DNA of 41,678 nt from Prosthecobacter debontii (GCA_945873125.1 CAMCBV010000026.1:1-41678); one strand, 5' to 3'. Counted from the stretch's first letter, positions 7,133 through 16,547 are shown. Made by a program: numbers and translations. Notes: generated by a model not told the origin, from the sequence alone.

Positions 7133-8815
7133 ATGAAGAACGAGGTTGATTCTGGTGCGAGGATGGGGCTAGTTCTTTGTATCAAAAAGCGATCTTTCAG
7201 TTTCATGTTGGCGAAGCGGTATCTCAATCCGCGTCGCGCCGTATTGTCATCTTTTACCCTCATTTCCCTGATCGGCGTGATGCTGGGGGTTTTGGTATTG
7301 GTGGTGGTGATGGCGATCTATGCGGGTTTGGAGCGGGATGTAAAAGGTCGTTTGTTGGGGTTCACTCCGCATATTCTGGTCAGATCGCCGCTGGTGCCAG
7401 CAATCGATCTTGGAGAGGAGGGGGGTGAGATTGCGGGCTGGCAATTACTCGCAAGAAAAGCGGCGGAAGTGAAAGGCGTTTCCGCTGCTACAGCTTTTAT
7501 CTCGGATCATGTGATCTTGGATGTCGGATCGTGGCAGAGGCCTGTGGCATTTCGTGGAATCGATACGAGTGATGCGGCACAGGTGGAGGGGATTGAGAAG
7601 ATGTTGGATCTTGAGGAGTATCCGGAATCGAATGCGGATCTTGGACTGGATGACCGCGCGGTGGTTTCCTCGATTGTTGCCGGTCAGTTTCAGCTCCAGG
7701 TAGGCGATACCATGCGCCTTTATTCGACCCGTAATTTCGAAAGTGTGATGCAGGCGTATCGGGTTACCGAGCAACCGGTGGTCCGACAGGCGTTTCCCGA
7801 GGCGTGGGCGTTAGTTACAAAAGTTCTGAAGCAGGATTTGAAACAAGCCGGCGATGTGTTCGAGGTTTCTGAGGACAATCTTGGGAAAGCTTATGATGCT
7901 CTGAAAGACATTCACTCAAAGCAGATCCGTGAGCCGGAGAAGGCAGGAGTCTATTCGATTTTGCAGGCGATGGAGGCTGGAAGTTTTATGGAAGATAAGA
8001 ATATTTTTCGTTTCTCTTCTGAAAATCAGACCAAACTCATTGAAGCTTACGACGCCTTATCGAAAACCGATGCTGCGGAGTTGGATGGTGAAATTTTGAA
8101 GGGAATCAAGAGCTTGGTGCTTCCTAAAGAAGTACGGGTGGTCGGAATTTATGCGGCATCCCAGATGGCAGTGACGCCGGATTTATTTGTGCCCTTGCCA
8201 CTGGCGCAGGATTTGGCGGGATTGAGTGGAGAGGTGCAGGGGATTGCCTTGCGATTGGAGGATCCTTATCAAGCCGAGCAAATAGCGGTCAAACTCCGTC
8301 AACATCTGGGATCTGGCGAGTATGTTGAAACCTGGGGCGATCAATATCAGGCATTCTTCAATTTGATCAATCAGCAACGTGTGATGATGTATTTCGCGCT
8401 TTCGTTTATCGTATTGATTTCGGCGTTCTCGATGATGGCGGTGATGTTTACGGTTACGATACAGAAGCGCCGTGAGATTGGTGTGATGAAAGCACTTGGT
8501 GCCGCGCCCGGTCAGATTGTGAGGGTATTTTTGTATCAGGGGATGCTTTTGGGGGTGTTAGGTGCGATTCTTGGAATCGGTCTCGGGCGCTTGGTGATTT
8601 ATTTCCGCGGTAGTCTGCAGGAGGGGATGCGGGCGTTGGGCTTCGATCCATTCTCCGCTTCCCTGACAGGTTTTGGCGTCCTGCCTGCTCACAACAATCC
8701 TCTTGAGCAAGTCGTGATCGGTTTTATGGCATTTTTGCTTTGTTCGCTTGCCGCAATTGTGCCGGCATTTTTCGCAGCACAAAGCGATGCTGCCAAGTCT
8801 TTGAGGAATCTTTAA
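7133..8815 (+). CDS. LolC/LolE-type (FtsX/MacB superfamily) permease with a periplasmic insertion
   Basis: The product of 560 residues has an N-terminal membrane helix (TLISLIGVMLGVLVLVVVMAIY) preceded by AKRYLNPRR, as in LolC/LolE, the permeases that pull lipoproteins off the inner membrane. A large periplasmic domain follows, then three C-terminal helices containing the FtsX signature (KRREIGVMKALGA). LolC/E proteins are usually about 400-415 residues; here roughly 130 extra residues (about 205-340) lie within the periplasmic part. No LolD ATPase is adjacent, so its partner must be encoded elsewhere. In-frame ATGs at 7163 and 7205 are alternative starts. Confidence 0.85.
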   Translation: MKNEVDSGARMGLVLCIKKRSFSFMLAKRYLNPRRAVLSSFTLISLIGVMLGVLVLVVVMAIYAGLERDVKGRLLGFTPHILVRSPLVPAIDLGEEGGEIAGWQLLARKAAEVKGVSAATAFISDHVILDVGSWQRPVAFRGIDTSDAAQVEGIEKMLDLEEYPESNADLGLDDRAVVSSIVAGQFQLQVGDTMRLYSTRNFESVMQAYRVTEQPVVRQAFPEAWALVTKVLKQDLKQAGDVFEVSEDNLGKAYDALKDIHSKQIREPEKAGVYSILQAMEAGSFMEDKNIFRFSSENQTKLIEAYDALSKTDAAELDGEILKGIKSLVLPKEVRVVGIYAASQMAVTPDLFVPLPLAQDLAGLSGEVQGIALRLEDPYQAEQIAVKLRQHLGSGEYVETWGDQYQAFFNLINQQRVMMYFALSFIVLISAFSMMAVMFTVTIQKRREIGVMKALGAAPGQIVRVFLYQGMLLGVLGAILGIGLGRLVIYFRGSLQEGMRALGFDPFSASLTGFGVLPAHNNPLEQVVIGFMAFLLCSLAAIVPAFFAAQSDAAKSLRNL

Positions 8816-8817
8816 TT

Positions 8818-9657
8818 ATGGAAATTTGGCTTATTCAAAACGGCGTGAAAACCGGACCGTTTCAAGATTATGAAATTCGCAACCGGATTGCCGACGGCCA
8901 GATTGAGATAGATCAATTTGCTTGGCACGAGGGTTTGCCTGGATGGGTGAAATTGCGCGAAATTGATTTGTTCCGGGATGACTTGGAGCGGGCACAACGG
9001 GATAAAAAAGACAGTTTCGAATATGTTGGTCCGGTGGATCAGATGAGGCCGCCGGATGTGGTTTCATTATCTGGAAAACGCCATTTGGCCCGGAGGTTTT
9101 GGGCAAGATGGTTGGATTTGATGGTTTATACGGCAATCTGGTGGTTATTGATGTATGTCGCAGGACGAGATATTGGCGCGATCATTCTCAATCCTTGGAT
9201 GCAGCTTTCAATTTACCTCCCGTGGTTCATGATCGAGGCATGGTTGCTGCATCGGTTTGGAACAACTCCCGGCAAGTGGCTGCTGGGTATTCGCGTGGTC
9301 AATGATGATGATACGACCTTGACGCTTAAGTCATCCATTTGGCGGTCGGTTCGGGTATGGATTGCCGGAATCGGTTTTGGCTGGGGATTGCTATCGGTAC
9401 TGTGCCAAGCGATGAGTTGGTTCACGGCCCGGAGAATAGGAAAGCCGGTATGGGATTACATGGGTAAGCACAAAATTACCGTGGCCCCCATGAGCGCGTT
9501 TAAAATCATCACACTTGTTTTGCTGTTTTTCACGGCCATGCAGTTACAAACCGCCGTCAGGTTTCCACATGAGAAAGAGATTATCCTAAAGCAATATCCG
9601 GATTTTAGAGAGTTCTTTGAAAAAGGAGAACCATGGCATTTCCCAGTGAAGGACTGA
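8818..9657 (+). CDS. GYF-domain/RDD-family membrane protein
   Basis: The 279-residue protein begins at the ATG at 8818, 2 bp after the permease stop. Residues 1-55 form a GYF_2-type domain (WLIQNGVKTGPF, then WHEGLPGWV), usually a proline-rich peptide binder. Residues from about 90 onward form an RDD domain (ARRFWARWLDLMVY, GTTPGKWLLGIRVVN) with three or four membrane helices. RDD proteins are membrane proteins of mostly unknown transport function, some linked to ion homeostasis. The tight coupling to the LolC/E-like gene suggests co-expression. The function of the fusion is not known. Confidence 0.85.
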   Translation: MEIWLIQNGVKTGPFQDYEIRNRIADGQIEIDQFAWHEGLPGWVKLREIDLFRDDLERAQRDKKDSFEYVGPVDQMRPPDVVSLSGKRHLARRFWARWLDLMVYTAIWWLLMYVAGRDIGAIILNPWMQLSIYLPWFMIEAWLLHRFGTTPGKWLLGIRVVNDDDTTLTLKSSIWRSVRVWIAGIGFGWGLLSVLCQAMSWFTARRIGKPVWDYMGKHKITVAPMSAFKIITLVLLFFTAMQLQTAVRFPHEKEIILKQYPDFREFFEKGEPWHFPVKD

Positions 9658-9660
9658 TTT

Positions 9661-10206
9661 TTAGAAATTTGCAATATCATCCTTGTCCTTGTCATCGGCG
9701 CCATTGCCAGCCGTTAAACCGTCTTTGCCCATCGACCACAGATCGTAGTCAGGGTTTAGTGCATCTGACCCGCGACGATAACGGAATTCGGCCTTCCATG
9801 GGTCGATGATTTTCGAACTGGCTCCTGAGCCTTCGATCCATTTTTGGCTGTCGTTTTCCGGATCAAGATCGGCAAGATAGATCGAAGCGGTGCCATCATC
9901 TCCAGCCAAGAGGCCATCATAATACAGTGCCTTGAAGAGCATGTTGGTTTGAGTGCTTCCATCCAAGCCACCCGCATTCTCATCTCCGGGGTAATCGCCG
10001 TTATCGAGTTTATACTCTTCAATGCCACGGGAAAGCAGGTTGATTTGGATTTCGGCTTTGTTGTTGTCTCGTCTGGCGTTGACAAATTGAAGGCCGCCAA
10101 TGCTCAGTCCCGCCAGAATCATGATAATCATGATCACAACCATGACCTCAACCAACGTGTAGCCATGGTGATGATGTATGCGGAGGGTTTGTTTCATCGA
10201 CGTCAT
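9661..10206 (-). CDS. gspG: Type II secretion major pseudopilin GspG
   Basis: The 181-residue protein has a type III (prepilin) signal: a short basic leader with HHHH, then G cut before YTLVEVMVVI with glutamate at mature position 5, followed by a hydrophobic helix. The C-terminus carries the GspG calcium-site pattern (DPWKAEFRYR, YDLWSMGKDG, DDIANF). Major pseudopilins assemble into the periplasmic pseudopilus. I chose the ATG at 10206: it follows the gspF stop and has GAGG upstream, whereas a GTG at 10224 would overlap gspF. At the far end it is convergent with the RDD gene, only 3 bp apart. Confidence 0.92.
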   Translation of the reverse strand: MTSMKQTLRIHHHHGYTLVEVMVVIMIIMILAGLSIGGLQFVNARRDNNKAEIQINLLSRGIEEYKLDNGDYPGDENAGGLDGSTQTNMLFKALYYDGLLAGDDGTASIYLADLDPENDSQKWIEGSGASSKIIDPWKAEFRYRRGSDALNPDYDLWSMGKDGLTAGNGADDKDKDDIANF

Positions 10207-10210
10207 GAAC

Positions 10211-11509
10211 TTATTGCGCCTCACTCATTGTGGAGATCATTTTGATGAGTGGTAGGAAAAGAGCGAAAACGACGGCTCCGACAATCAAGGCCAGAAACAC
10301 GATCATAATCGGTTCCAGGATGGAAGTCAGGGCGGTAACAGCACTGTCCACTTCATCATCATAAACATCGGCTACTTTAAGAAGCATTTCAGGAAGTTGT
10401 CCGGTTTCCTCGCCCACATCGACCATGGAGATCAGCATGTTGGGAAATACGCCACTGGCCGTGAGAGGGGTAACGATCGACTCTCCCTCTTTAACCGCTT
10501 CATGGACTTTCGAAATAGCGTTTGAGATGACGACGTTTCCAGCTGTGTCACGGGTGATGTTGAGTGCTTGAAGGATGGGGACACCGGAGGTGACAAGTGT
10601 ACCGAGTGTTCTTGCAAAGCGGGACACGGCCGATTTTCTTTGAATATCTCCAAACACAGGCAGGTGGAGCTTGAGTCTGTCGAGCACCTCACGACCGCGC
10701 TTTGTTTTACCCATCGCCCCCAACACGAGATAGAAAATAAAGCCGGCGACAAACATCCAGACAACGTTGGGGATGATAGAAATGGGGGTTGCGAGACAGA
10801 ACTCGGAGAATCCGAAAACGACTTGGGAAATCAGCGGGAGTTCGGCATCGTTATCGTTGAACATCTCCTTGAATTTGGGAACGATGACGACCATGAGGAA
10901 AACCATGATGGCCACCGCGATGAACATCACGATCGCCGGATAGATCATAGCAGAGGCAATCTTATTTTTCAGCTTTTGTGCTTTTTCCTGATATTCTGCA
11001 AGACGGTTGAGGACAACTTCAAGAACACCACCCAGCTCACCAGCTTTGACCATGTTCACATACAGCTTGTTGAATATTTTCGGATGCTGTGCAAGAGATT
11101 CGGAGAAAGTGGAGCCGCCTTGAACGGAATCGGCGAGAACGGAGATGGTTGATTTGAGGGCTGGGTTCGGCTCTTGTTTTTCGAGGACAGTCAGCGAGCG
11201 CAACAACGGCAGACCAGCATCGATCAGGGTTGCCAGTTGCCTTGTGAAAATCATCAGGACTTTCGGCTTAACCGTATTTTTGGCTTTGCCGATCGTCATG
11301 TTCATTGAGCTGGCTTTGCTCTTGCCCCTGGATTTCTTGGGTGCGATAGATCGGGCGGCGGCTTTGACAGTTCCCTCCTCATAGACTTGGGTTGGAAACA
11401 AATGTTGTGCCCTGAGCATTTGAATGGCTTCGGCTTCGGAAGATGCTGAAAATACGCCATCGGTTTGCTCACCTTTTGCATCGAGTGCTGAGTAAATGAA
11501 ATTGGGCAT
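10211..11509 (-). CDS. gspF: Type II secretion/type IV pilus inner-membrane protein GspF/PilC
   Basis: The 432-residue protein forms the inner-membrane platform that links ATPase movement to pseudopilus growth. It begins with the family's N-terminal YxALDAKG segment, followed by a basic linker, then two related GspF domains (FTRQLATLIDAGLPLLRSL near residue 88; RFARTLGTLVTSGVPILQAL near 296). Each is followed by membrane helices, and the C-terminus ends with PIMIVFLALIVGAVVFALFLPL. It lies downstream of two GspE genes and upstream of gspG on the same strand, with a 90-bp AT-rich gap before it. Confidence 0.95.
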   Translation of the reverse strand: MPNFIYSALDAKGEQTDGVFSASSEAEAIQMLRAQHLFPTQVYEEGTVKAAARSIAPKKSRGKSKASSMNMTIGKAKNTVKPKVLMIFTRQLATLIDAGLPLLRSLTVLEKQEPNPALKSTISVLADSVQGGSTFSESLAQHPKIFNKLYVNMVKAGELGGVLEVVLNRLAEYQEKAQKLKNKIASAMIYPAIVMFIAVAIMVFLMVVIVPKFKEMFNDNDAELPLISQVVFGFSEFCLATPISIIPNVVWMFVAGFIFYLVLGAMGKTKRGREVLDRLKLHLPVFGDIQRKSAVSRFARTLGTLVTSGVPILQALNITRDTAGNVVISNAISKVHEAVKEGESIVTPLTASGVFPNMLISMVDVGEETGQLPEMLLKVADVYDDEVDSAVTALTSILEPIMIVFLALIVGAVVFALFLPLIKMISTMSEAQ

Positions 11510-11599
11510 AGGAATTTTTTTATTATTTAGAGATGATTTGATGGGAATATAAACATTTTTTTTGGGATTCCGAAGGAGAAATTTAATGTGAATTCCGAA

Positions 11600-13270
11600 C
11601 TAGGTGTATTTCAGAACCTCTTCAATTGTGGTTTTTCCGTCATAGATGTTGCGTAGGCCATCTTCCCGAAGTGTGTTCATACCCAGTTCGATCGCTTTTT
11701 GTTTGATGACGACCGTTGGCGCGCGGTTGGTAATGAGCTCGCGGATCGGTTCCGTGATATTGAGAAGCTCGTAGAGACCGGCGCGACCACGGTAACCGGA
11801 TTGGCCGCAGACTTCACAGCCCGCACCTGTGTAGAATTGCTTGTCGCCGAGTTCGTGGGCTGAAACTCCAAGCTGGTTGAGAATGGCTTCACTGGGTTCG
11901 TATGGGCTGATGCAGTCTTTGCAGATCGTTCTGACCAGGCGCTGTGCCAGAACTCCCTCCAGAGATGCAGCGACAAGGAATGGTTCGCAGCCCATATCGA
12001 TCAATCGGGTAATGGCTCCAGCGGAGTCGTTGGTATGAAGAGTGGAAAGCACCAAGTGACCAGTGAGTGCCGCTTGGATGGCGATGGTGGCAGTTTCCTT
12101 GTCGCGCATTTCTCCGATCATGATGCGATCCGGGTCTTGGCGAAGGAAGGCGCGGAGTATGCGAGGAAAGTCCAATCCTATCGCCTCATTGATGGGAATT
12201 TGAATAATGCCGTCAATGTCGTATTCGACCGGATCTTCCGCGGTTAGAAGTTTCGCATCGATGGTGTTGATACGCCTCAGGCCGGCATAGAGAGTGGTGG
12301 TTTTTCCTGCGCCTGTGGGGCCGGTGACAATGAAGATTCCATTAGGTTTTTCAATCGTATCAACGATGTATTCATAGATACTTGGAGTCAGGCCAAGGTT
12401 TTCCAAGCTCAGGTTTACAGATGAACGATCTAGCACCCTGAGCACGACGGATTCTCCATGGTGGGTTGGCAGGGTGGAGACCCGCATATCGACCTGCTTT
12501 TCTCCGATTTGTTTTACGATTCGTCCATCTTGCGGAATGCGTCGCTCGGCGATGTTCATGTTCGCCATGACCTTGACCCGCGAGATGATGGGAAGCGCAA
12601 GGTGGATGGGAGGTGGTGCCATTTCATAGAGAGCGCCATCCACTCGATAGCGGATTTTGAAGTCTTTTTCGAAAGGCTCGAAATGAATGTCGGAGGCCTT
12701 TTCTTTGATGGCTTGATAGAGCACCAGATCGACATAGCGAATGATGGGTGCGGAGTTCGCCTCGGCCTCAGCATTCGCGGCGTCGATTTCATCAGTGACA
12801 ATATCAAGCTGGCTGAGAATATCATTCATCGCACGGCCCTCTCCGCCGTAGCATTCGTTAATTTTAGCTTCGACGAGATAGTCGGGAGCCACGACGACAA
12901 TGATTTCGCGTCCCAGTGTGAAACGTAAATCCTCGACAGTTTGAGGGTTTAGGGGATCGACCAGAGCAATATGAAGCCCTTGGTTGTCGAAGTTGACCGG
13001 AATAGCTCCGTGGAGGCGGGCTGTTCCTGCTGGTACGAGGTCGAGCAAGGCTTGGGGAGGGATCCAATTTTTGAGATCGATGGTATTTGCGCCAAGTTCC
13101 GTAGCCACGATGGGCCAGACATCGTCCCGGTTCTGAATGACCCCGAAATCAGCTAAAAGCTCGGGCACGGACTTTCCGCTGTTGTCGACCTCGTCGAGGA
13201 TTTCCTCGCCAAGCGCGGTATCGATGAGGCCTCTCGATTGGAACAATTCTAAAAGTTGGCGATTATCCAT
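11600..13270 (-). CDS. gspE: GspE/PilB-type secretion ATPase, copy 1
   Basis: The 556-residue ATPase has an MshEN-type N-terminal domain followed by the AAA+-like secretion ATPase core. Walker A is GPTGAGKT (317-324), the Asp box region is near SDIHFEPF (193-200), Walker B is RIMIGEMRD (382-390) preceded by the usual RQDPD, and the His box is STLHTND. A zinc tetracysteine site is formed by C450, C453, C485 and C488. It powers pseudopilus or pilus assembly. A second ATPase gene lies 37 bp upstream, so the operon carries two. Which one serves the adjacent GspF is unclear; this copy is adjacent to gspF and canonical. Confidence 0.93.
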   Translation of the reverse strand: MDNRQLLELFQSRGLIDTALGEEILDEVDNSGKSVPELLADFGVIQNRDDVWPIVATELGANTIDLKNWIPPQALLDLVPAGTARLHGAIPVNFDNQGLHIALVDPLNPQTVEDLRFTLGREIIVVVAPDYLVEAKINECYGGEGRAMNDILSQLDIVTDEIDAANAEAEANSAPIIRYVDLVLYQAIKEKASDIHFEPFEKDFKIRYRVDGALYEMAPPPIHLALPIISRVKVMANMNIAERRIPQDGRIVKQIGEKQVDMRVSTLPTHHGESVVLRVLDRSSVNLSLENLGLTPSIYEYIVDTIEKPNGIFIVTGPTGAGKTTTLYAGLRRINTIDAKLLTAEDPVEYDIDGIIQIPINEAIGLDFPRILRAFLRQDPDRIMIGEMRDKETATIAIQAALTGHLVLSTLHTNDSAGAITRLIDMGCEPFLVAASLEGVLAQRLVRTICKDCISPYEPSEAILNQLGVSAHELGDKQFYTGAGCEVCGQSGYRGRAGLYELLNITEPIRELITNRAPTVVIKQKAIELGMNTLREDGLRNIYDGKTTIEEVLKYT

Positions 13271-13307
13271 GATGAGTTATGAGCAGGACGGTGTTTTTGA
13301 GTGGCGG

Positions 13308-14987
13308 TTAATCGAGGTCGCCCATGGTGGCATGGACGACTTCCTCGGCGGACGTGACGCCTGCTAGGATTTTGCGAATACCATCTTCGCGGAGCGTGCG
13401 CATACCCAGCTCGCGCGCGCGTCTGCGGAGTTGGTTGGTGGATTGTTCCGTATTGATGAGTGAACGAACTTCATCATCAATATTGAAAAGTTCGAAGATG
13501 CCCATGCGTCCGCGATAGCCGTTACCACGGCATTTTTCACATCCTGTAGGACCGAAGATCGATGAATCGGTGACCCGTGAGGCGTCAAGGTGGAGGGCGC
13601 GCATTTGTTTCTCGGAGAGTTCTGCGGGAGCCTTACAGACAGGGCAAAGTTTACGCACAAGGCGTTGGGCAAGAATGGAACGGACGGCAGAGGCAATCAG
13701 GAAGGGTTTGACTCCGATGTCTGCGAGACGGGCGACAGCGGATGGTGCGTCGTTGGTGTGGAGGGTGGAGAATACCAGGTGACCTGTCAGAGAGGCGTTG
13801 ATGGCGATATTTGCGGTTTCCGCATCCCGTATTTCTCCAATCATGATGATGTTGGGAGCTTGACGCAGCATGGCGCGGAGGGCGGCTGCAAAGGTCATGC
13901 CGATCTCTGACTTAACCATGACCTGGTTGATGCCGGGAAGTTCGTATTCGACGGGATCCTCAACTGTGATGATTTTTTTATCTGGCCGGTTGATGACGTT
14001 GAGACACGCGTAAAGCGTGGTGGTTTTACCTGAACCGGTAGGGCCGGTTACCAGAATGATACCGTCAGGTAACCCGAGTAATTTTTCAAATTGAGCTTGG
14101 TCGTCTGAGAAGAATCCGAGTTCTGGCAAGCCGAGTAACAAAGCGGTCTTGTCAAGGATACGCATGACGATGGATTCGCCATGATTTGAGGGAACGGATG
14201 AAACGCGGAGATCAACCTCTTTTTCTCCCATTTTGAGTTGGATGCGGCCGTCTTGTGGAAGTCGTTTTTCCGCAATCGACATCGTTCCGCTCATAACCTT
14301 GATGCGGGCAATGATGGCTGGCAGCAGTTTTTTCGGGTGTGAATCGACATGTGTCAATTTGCCATCAAGGCGATAGCGGATGCGGACCGAGGTTTCGAGC
14401 GGCTCGATATGGATGTCTGACGCTCTCAATCGAAACGCTTCAGTAAGCGTTTGTTGGACGAGGCGAATGATGGGTGCATCATTCGCATCGGTTCCTGCCT
14501 CGGAGTCTCCCGTTGAGATTTGAAATCCATCGCTGCTGGATTTGTTTTTTGATTGCTCGACGTGGTAGAACTGTCTGAGGTGATTTTTAAGATCTGTGGG
14601 AGTTGCACAGGCAAAATTCAGTTCTCTGCCTGTGACATGAGGCAAGCTGTCGAGTGTTTCAAAGTTCAATGGATCCGCAACCGCAACAGTTAGAAACAAG
14701 CCGTCATCAGCAATGGGAACGGCGCGGTAACGTTGGACAATATCGTCGGGGATTGCGGTGATGATCGATGGATCGAGGGTGAGTTGATTGAGAATGACAA
14801 ACGGGACACCTGCGCTGCTGGCAAGGGTTGAGCTGACCAGTGACTCGGTGACGATCCCTATAGCCATCAGGTGACTGATAATGGTCATGCCGGGAGAAAG
14901 CTCGGCGCGATATTGATGAAGCTGCTCAGCGCTCAGGATGCCGGCATCGACGAGGAGGTCTGCGAGATAATCTTCGTTGGAAAACAC
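13308..14987 (-). CDS. GspE/PilB-type secretion ATPase, copy 2 (altered RQxPx motif)
   Basis: This 559-residue paralogue has the same layout: an MshEN-type N-terminal domain, Walker A GPTGSGKT (315-322), Walker B IIMIGEIRD (380-388), His box STLHTND and zinc cysteines C448, C451, C483, C486. The stretch before Walker B reads RQAPN (375-379) where copy 1 has RQDPD, so two acidic residues are replaced. All other nucleotide-binding motifs look intact. The start is a GTG at 14987 with no Shine-Dalgarno sequence. It is first in the E2-E1-F-G operon. It could be a PilB-type, a GspE-type or a regulatory partner; sequence alone does not decide. Confidence 0.9.
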   Translation of the reverse strand: MFSNEDYLADLLVDAGILSAEQLHQYRAELSPGMTIISHLMAIGIVTESLVSSTLASSAGVPFVILNQLTLDPSIITAIPDDIVQRYRAVPIADDGLFLTVAVADPLNFETLDSLPHVTGRELNFACATPTDLKNHLRQFYHVEQSKNKSSSDGFQISTGDSEAGTDANDAPIIRLVQQTLTEAFRLRASDIHIEPLETSVRIRYRLDGKLTHVDSHPKKLLPAIIARIKVMSGTMSIAEKRLPQDGRIQLKMGEKEVDLRVSSVPSNHGESIVMRILDKTALLLGLPELGFFSDDQAQFEKLLGLPDGIILVTGPTGSGKTTTLYACLNVINRPDKKIITVEDPVEYELPGINQVMVKSEIGMTFAAALRAMLRQAPNIIMIGEIRDAETANIAINASLTGHLVFSTLHTNDAPSAVARLADIGVKPFLIASAVRSILAQRLVRKLCPVCKAPAELSEKQMRALHLDASRVTDSSIFGPTGCEKCRGNGYRGRMGIFELFNIDDEVRSLINTEQSTNQLRRRARELGMRTLREDGIRKILAGVTSAEEVVHATMGDLD

Positions 14988-15103
14988 GGTTTTTTGGAAA
15001 AGGGGTTTGGTTAATACTTAGCAAAGAATCATGCCAATGAATTCGTATGATTTGAGAATGCTCAGGTGAATTGACGGTGTCAACCTATCGAAGTGACCCG
15101 ATA

Positions 15104-16063
15104 TCATTTTAGATTCGTGAGATTTTGCGGAGATTGGCGTAATGACATGAAATGATCACACGCTGCCAACAGTTGTGAGTCTTGGGGTTTTGTGAATGGT
15201 TGGATGAAATCGGCGAAGCTTCGGGGCGCATCGTATTGAAGCTCCGGTTCTCCCCATTCGATCAAATCTGTAAAATTAACATCCGCGGTAAGATCTTGGA
15301 GCCCTCGGTTTTGGTAAATGGCCGAGCCCTCGACCCTTTGTTGGAGTAGGTATCCGCGGAGTGAGCCTTGAGGAGAGCGGTAGTAGAGATTTTCAGCCAA
15401 GTTACCGTAATCAATGGTGAGCATTTCACCACCGTGCCATTGAGGAAACCAGGATCGCAGCCACTTTCGATAGGAATCGTGGACTTCGACACGTTGTCCT
15501 ATCGGAAAATCGCGCCGGAAAATTGAGGATTTTGGCAACGATAATGGCTCCAAAAGGATTTCCTGAGTCAGTTTTTCGGAATGGATCAGGGCAATTTCTT
15601 GCCAGTTGCTTTGGTTTTTTTGAAACAGGCGGATAGGAAAGGCATCGACCAGCTCGTTGGAAAAAATCACAGCATTACCACCGCAGTAGTTTAGTGCTTC
15701 GTGAATGGTAGTGTGGTATGCGGCACGCTTTCCAAGAGTATTTTTTTGGTGAGTAAGTAGGGTAGGGGAGGAATCGACCAAGTGGAGTTTGACTGCGAAG
15801 CGAAGCGTGATGGGGAGGTGTTTTAGGACCTGTTTGGAAAGGATGCCCATCCCGGGACCGACTTCGATGAGATTTCGAGTCTGGTGGAAACGCATGGCTT
15901 TGGATGCCCATGCAGCTATGGCTCTGGCAGGTGCCTCTGAGATTTGTGGAGCGGTGGTAAAGTCGCCGCGTGATCCGATGGTATGAATATTTTTTGAGTA
16001 ATAACCACGTTGCGGATGATGTAGGCAACGCCACATGAATTGCTCAAAAGTTTCGTGAGGCAT
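15104..16063 (-). CDS. MidA/NDUFAF7-family SAM-dependent methyltransferase
   Basis: The 319-residue protein, starting from the ATG at 16063, shows the family pattern: MPHETFEQFMWRCLHHPQRGYY at the start, GDFTTAPQISE, then the SAM-binding LIEVGPGMGILS and SNELVDAFP. MidA/NDUFAF7 methylates an arginine of a complex I subunit in mitochondria; bacterial targets are largely undefined. A reading from 16237 would run through the upstream terminator and into rpsP, so it is rejected. The rpsP terminator lies 23 bp before the chosen start, so expression needs its own promoter or read-through. Confidence 0.85.
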   Translation of the reverse strand: MPHETFEQFMWRCLHHPQRGYYSKNIHTIGSRGDFTTAPQISEAPARAIAAWASKAMRFHQTRNLIEVGPGMGILSKQVLKHLPITLRFAVKLHLVDSSPTLLTHQKNTLGKRAAYHTTIHEALNYCGGNAVIFSNELVDAFPIRLFQKNQSNWQEIALIHSEKLTQEILLEPLSLPKSSIFRRDFPIGQRVEVHDSYRKWLRSWFPQWHGGEMLTIDYGNLAENLYYRSPQGSLRGYLLQQRVEGSAIYQNRGLQDLTADVNFTDLIEWGEPELQYDAPRSFADFIQPFTKPQDSQLLAACDHFMSLRQSPQNLTNLK

Positions 16064-16086
16064 AAATGGGAATGACAATACGTAAA

Positions 16087-16116
16087 AAAACCGCAACCCA
16101 GAAGGGAGGCGGTTTT
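16087..16116 (-). terminator. Terminator after rpsP
   Basis: An 8-bp A/T-tipped GC stem (16087-16094 with 16109-16116) encloses an inner CCC/GGG pair. On the minus strand it is followed by a run of T. It lies 42 bp beyond the rpsP stop and before the methyltransferase start. Confidence 0.8.
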
Positions 16117-16158
16117 TGAAATAGAAGCGTCTTGAAAAACGCTCAGGCGATTTGGAGA

Positions 16159-16410
16159 TTACTTGGTTGCAGCTGTGCGCGCCTTGCGGATGAAGCTGTT
16201 TACGGTCTCGGATGGTTTTGCGCCAACGGCGAGCCATTTGTCCGCTTTTTCTAGATCGATTTCGTAGTTGGTGCCTTCGACAAGTGGATTGTAAGTTCCG
16301 ATCTGTTCGATGTAGCGACCGTCGCGACGCTTGCGGCTGTCGACGGCTACGATTTTGTAGTAAGGACGGTCTTTGGTGCCCTTGCGGTTGAGACGGAGAG
16401 AGACTGACAT
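16159..16410 (-). CDS. rpsP: 30S ribosomal protein S16
   Basis: The 83-residue protein matches S16 in length and motifs: [31 protein letters not shown] near the N-terminus (residues 2-32), then [10 protein letters not shown] and [13 protein letters not shown]. It binds 16S rRNA in the 5' domain of the small subunit. The usual partners rimM, trmD and rplS are not next to it here. The ATG is preceded by an A/C-rich stretch without a Shine-Dalgarno sequence. The upstream minus strand holds a weak promoter-like TTGGCA and TCCTAT pair 17 bp apart. Confidence 0.97.
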   Translation of the reverse strand: MSVSLRLNRKGTKDRPYYKIVAVDSRKRRDGRYIEQIGTYNPLVEGTNYEIDLEKADKWLAVGAKPSETVNSFIRKARTAATK

Positions 16411-16547
16411 GGTATGACGTTTTGTGGGGTTGCCCCTGTTGGGCGGGCGCGGAGGTTGGTGGAATTTATAGGACAGGACAAGCGAAATTTTGCCAAGAAT
16501 GCGAGTTTTTCAAGAAAAAGTGAAATGGTGAGGGAGTTGCAATAAAA

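Noticed and set aside
16064..16237. Longer methyltransferase start
   Set aside because: It would run through the rpsP terminator into the rpsP coding region; residues before 16063 do not match the family.
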